A stretch of 64,000 nt of DNA, taken from positions 124,001-188,000 of the forward strand of contig SVIZ01000002.1 in the NCBI GenBank assembly GCA_015069205.1, read 5' to 3'. Numbering within the stretch: the stretch's first letter is position 1; each line of letters begins with the position of its first letter. The stretch comes from Oscillospiraceae bacterium. Its GTDB lineage: Bacteria; Bacillota; Clostridia; Saccharofermentanales; Saccharofermentanaceae. A program made the position numbers and the translations under genes. Below are positions 61,844-64,000 of the stretch, piece after piece. The notes below the pieces were generated by a model, which searched no databases, was not told where the DNA came from, and was given only the letters and a program-made list of their open reading frames with translations.

Positions 61844-62908
61844 ATGAAGAGTAACAAGGGTATGGAAGATTATTCCAAACTGCTTATTAATGACAGTCTT
61901 CTGCCTGACATTTTCCTCGTCAGATACGCACAGGAACTGAGCAAAAACGCTTTGCTCGTGTATCTGTGGCTTAACATGACTGACAAGAAGGAAGGCTTTG
62001 ACGAAAAGGACATTAAGGAGCTTAAGATCATACGCGAAGAAGACATCGCGCCGGCTCTTGCAGAACTCATGGCAGCAAGCCTTATCAACCGCAAAGATAA
62101 GACGTATGCATTCGAAGATATAAAGGCCAGAGAGATCGGCGATTATATCTCCAGCGCCATCGCACGCGGCAAAGATCCTGAACTTACGGGGCTCATGAGC
62201 AACGAGAAGGACAGAAAGATCCTCGCAGATTCCATCTCATCAACGTTCTATCAGGGCGAGCTTCCTTATATTTTCTACAGACTTATAGATAAGTGTCTCA
62301 ACGATTACAAATTCGATTCGAGAGTGTGCTATAAGCTTTTCGAAGAGGGTTACGAGCAGTCCATCCACAGGTCTTTGCAGCAGATGGAGAAGATGGCGCG
62401 TGACTGGTATGACAAGGGCTATACGGATATCAAGAGTCTTGAGAAGCAATTGGAGATCAACAAGAGAACCAAGAAGATCATTAAACTCTGCGGCAGTCTT
62501 TTGAGAAAGAGACTTAACGGCCTTGATATCGACCGCGTTACAAGCTGGGTTGAAGAACTCGATGTCACGGAAGAGCTTGTAAACCTTGCTTTTAAAGAGA
62601 ATGAATACAGAAGCAATCTTGCTTTGGTACATGTAGGAGAGACTCTTAAGAAGTGGCATGACCAGGGAGTAAAGACTGCTGAAGATGCTGCCAGATTCAG
62701 CGAGGAAGAGCACAAAGAGAACAAGCGCAATGCCACCAGAAGGAAGGCAAAATCAGGTTCCGTATGGCGCACCGGTGAGGAAGCCGGCATTGCAAGTGCA
62801 GCGGCAACAGAAGCTCCGGTAGCCAAAGTTCCCGAAGAGGCAAATAACGACGACGATATTCCTGACGATATCCTTGATATGTTTGGAGATGCAGATGAAG
62901 ACAATTAA
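61844..62908 (+). CDS. DnaD-domain replication protein
   Basis: The 354-residue protein has an N-terminal winged-helix-like part ('LLPDIFLVRYAQELSKNALLVYLWL') and a central DnaB_2/DnaD domain ('CYKLFEEGYEQSIHRSLQQMEKMARDWYDKGYTDIKSLEKQ', about residues 168-205) with the conserved 'W...G' helix motif. A second DnaD-like segment occurs near 260-280 ('LVHVGETLKKWHDQGVKTAEDA'), then a low-complexity acidic tail. Such proteins remodel the origin during primosome assembly and load helicase together with a DnaC/DnaI ATPase, here the next gene, which overlaps by 14 nt. Confidence 0.9.
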   Translation: MKSNKGMEDYSKLLINDSLLPDIFLVRYAQELSKNALLVYLWLNMTDKKEGFDEKDIKELKIIREEDIAPALAELMAASLINRKDKTYAFEDIKAREIGDYISSAIARGKDPELTGLMSNEKDRKILADSISSTFYQGELPYIFYRLIDKCLNDYKFDSRVCYKLFEEGYEQSIHRSLQQMEKMARDWYDKGYTDIKSLEKQLEINKRTKKIIKLCGSLLRKRLNGLDIDRVTSWVEELDVTEELVNLAFKENEYRSNLALVHVGETLKKWHDQGVKTAEDAARFSEEEHKENKRNATRRKAKSGSVWRTGEEAGIASAAATEAPVAKVPEEANNDDDIPDDILDMFGDADEDN

Positions 62909-63791
62909 AGAATTGATCAGTGAGAGTCTGACAGAAGTTGCAGCATCCAGAGAGATTAACCGCGAAGAGAATATCAGGCGCGTATATAAGGCATGCCCGG
63001 AACTTAAGGATATAGACGACCAGATCCTTAATGTGCGCAACAACAGATTTATCGCCGTAATCGATAAGGACGAGCGCCTCATAAAGAGATTCGACATAGC
63101 TGAAGAAGAGCTTCAGGCTAAGCGCGATAAGATAATCCTCAGAAATAACATCGATCCCGAGTTCGATGTTATAAAGAACATCTGCGACAAGTGCGGTGAC
63201 ACGGGCTTTACAAAGGGTTCCGACGGCACGCTCAAGGTATGTTCATGCAGGAAAAGAGAGCTCGAGACATGTTATGAGAACAGTGGCATGGCTGATTTCA
63301 CTTCATATAAGATGAAGAATTACAGAGATGATTATCTTGGTGATGCTTTGGGCAGAAAGAAGATTAAGAATGAACTACTTAAGGTCCTTCTTGGACTTTC
63401 AGAGAGCGATGAGAAATCTTCCTTGTGGATCTATTCCGCAGCCCCCCAGTCAGGCAAAACTTTCCTTTCCGTATGCGTATGCAAGACTGCCATAAACCTC
63501 GGCAAGAGCGCATATTACGGCAAGTGTGAAGATCTGGCCGTTATCGGTACGGATACATTAGATGACATCAAGAGGATCGATTTCCTCGTGCTTGATGATT
63601 TTGCCGATTCGGTAACAATGACTAATAACATCGGTTCGATACTGAACAGCATCCTTGAGATCAGGGCTGCATCCAAGCTCCCTACGGTGCTTGTTACGCC
63701 GTTCCCGAAGACAGAACTTGTAAACAAGTGCGACATGAGGATCAGCGGCAAGTTGTCCTCAGCCAGGCTGATATCTAAAGAAGGCAGGTAA
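62895..63791 (+). CDS. DnaC/DnaI-type helicase loader ATPase
   Basis: The 298-residue protein has an N-terminal helical domain, a zinc-binding segment (CDKCGDTGF...CSC, near residues 97-118) and an AAA+ core with 'APQSGKTFLS' as Walker A and 'IDFLVLDDFADS' as Walker B. DnaI loads the replicative helicase onto DNA. Its Walker A begins with Ser/Ala where relatives have Gly (GxxGxGKT); the key GKT is kept. The ATG at 62895 is 6 nt after GGAG; a TTG and an ATG further upstream are less likely. It overlaps dnaD upstream and acpS downstream by one base. Confidence 0.85.
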   Translation: MKTIKELISESLTEVAASREINREENIRRVYKACPELKDIDDQILNVRNNRFIAVIDKDERLIKRFDIAEEELQAKRDKIILRNNIDPEFDVIKNICDKCGDTGFTKGSDGTLKVCSCRKRELETCYENSGMADFTSYKMKNYRDDYLGDALGRKKIKNELLKVLLGLSESDEKSSLWIYSAAPQSGKTFLSVCVCKTAINLGKSAYYGKCEDLAVIGTDTLDDIKRIDFLVLDDFADSVTMTNNIGSILNSILEIRAASKLPTVLVTPFPKTELVNKCDMRISGKLSSARLISKEGR

Positions 63792-64000
63792 TGATCCCAA
63801 AGATGGACGTGCGCTGCGGAATCGATATCGTGGATATCTCCAGGATCTTAAAGAAAGTAAATGACGGAAATGCGCCATTTATAAATAAGTGCTTTACCGA
63901 AGACGAGATAAAGTATTGTGAGTCAGCTAATAATGCGGATAAAAAGGCCGAGCGTTACGCCGCAAGGTTTGCCGCCAAAGAAGCTGTCGGCAAGGCTCTT
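63791..64000 (+). CDS. acpS: Holo-[acyl-carrier-protein] synthase, 3' end outside window
   Basis: The 70 visible residues start MIPKMDVRCGIDIVDISRI, containing the Mg-binding Asp of the AcpS motif GIDIVxxxRI, and continue to 'ERYAARFAAKEAVGKAL', the second signature with the catalytic Glu. AcpS transfers phosphopantetheine from CoA to acyl carrier protein. The ATG shares a base with the dnaC-like stop (TAATG). It is outside its common acpS-nnrD-alr context, since nnrD and alr lie 33 kb away. Confidence 0.93.
   Translation, partial: MIPKMDVRCGIDIVDISRILKKVNDGNAPFINKCFTEDEIKYCESANNADKKAERYAARFAAKEAVGKAL

Overview
The window reads as the chromosome of a Gram-positive, anaerobic, saccharolytic member of the Clostridia. 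The evidence is hprK-murB-rapZ-whiA, dnaD with a DnaC/DnaI-type loader, an ECF transporter after rplQ, VanW and YfhO proteins, lipoprotein signals, a one-subunit pyruvate:ferredoxin oxidoreductase and strong Shine-Dalgarno sites. A gut, rumen or digester relative of the Oscillospirales is a guess. No rRNA, tRNA, phage, insertion sequence or cas gene was seen.

Layout. 1-9.4 kb: the end of a repeat-containing surface protein, a short DEAD-box helicase, a minus-strand operon of two CobW-type GTPases with the K+ uptake genes trkA-trkH, then a tRNA dihydrouridine synthase and a membrane protein. 9.4-23.7 kb: a 2-hydroxyacid dehydrogenase, an orphan CbiG-like protein, a lipoprotein, an orphan sugar-binding protein, cellobiose and cellodextrin phosphorylases, and hprK-murB-rapZ-whiA. 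23.8-31 kb: a PQQ-repeat protein, two unknowns, a uridine kinase-like protein, metA, nnrD and alr. 31-43.6 kb: secY-adk-map-infA, two unrelated unknown genes with their own signals, rpmJ-rpsM-rpsK-rpsD-rpoA-rplQ, a fused EcfA1-EcfA2, ecfT, a ROK glucokinase and truA. 43.7-57.6 kb: NfeD/SPFH pair, pncB, a cyclophilin, a group of cell-envelope glycosylation proteins, phosphoglucomutase, a HAD phosphatase and a VanW protein. 57.7-58.0 kb: an unusual array of four palindromes. 58.2-64 kb: pyruvate:ferredoxin oxidoreductase, DnaD, DnaC-like loader and the start of acpS.

How the genes fit together. Phosphorolysis of cellodextrins (cdp, cbp) gives glucose-1-phosphate, which phosphoglucomutase converts to glucose-6-phosphate; the released glucose goes to the ROK kinase; pyruvate is oxidised by the ferredoxin-linked oxidoreductase. 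HprK gives Gram-positive catabolite control.

The most unusual feature is at 57719-57978. Four 41-bp palindromic units (11-bp arm, 19-bp centre, 11-bp arm) are separated by three unique spacers of exactly 32 bp, giving an exact 73-bp period. It resembles a CRISPR array in geometry but not in repeat conservation. Other points worth a second look are the CobW-DUF1980 fusion and the His/Asp-rich CobW, the CbiG-like orphan, the interrupted ribosomal-protein cluster with a structured rpsM leader, the fused EcfA and the enlarged L17.
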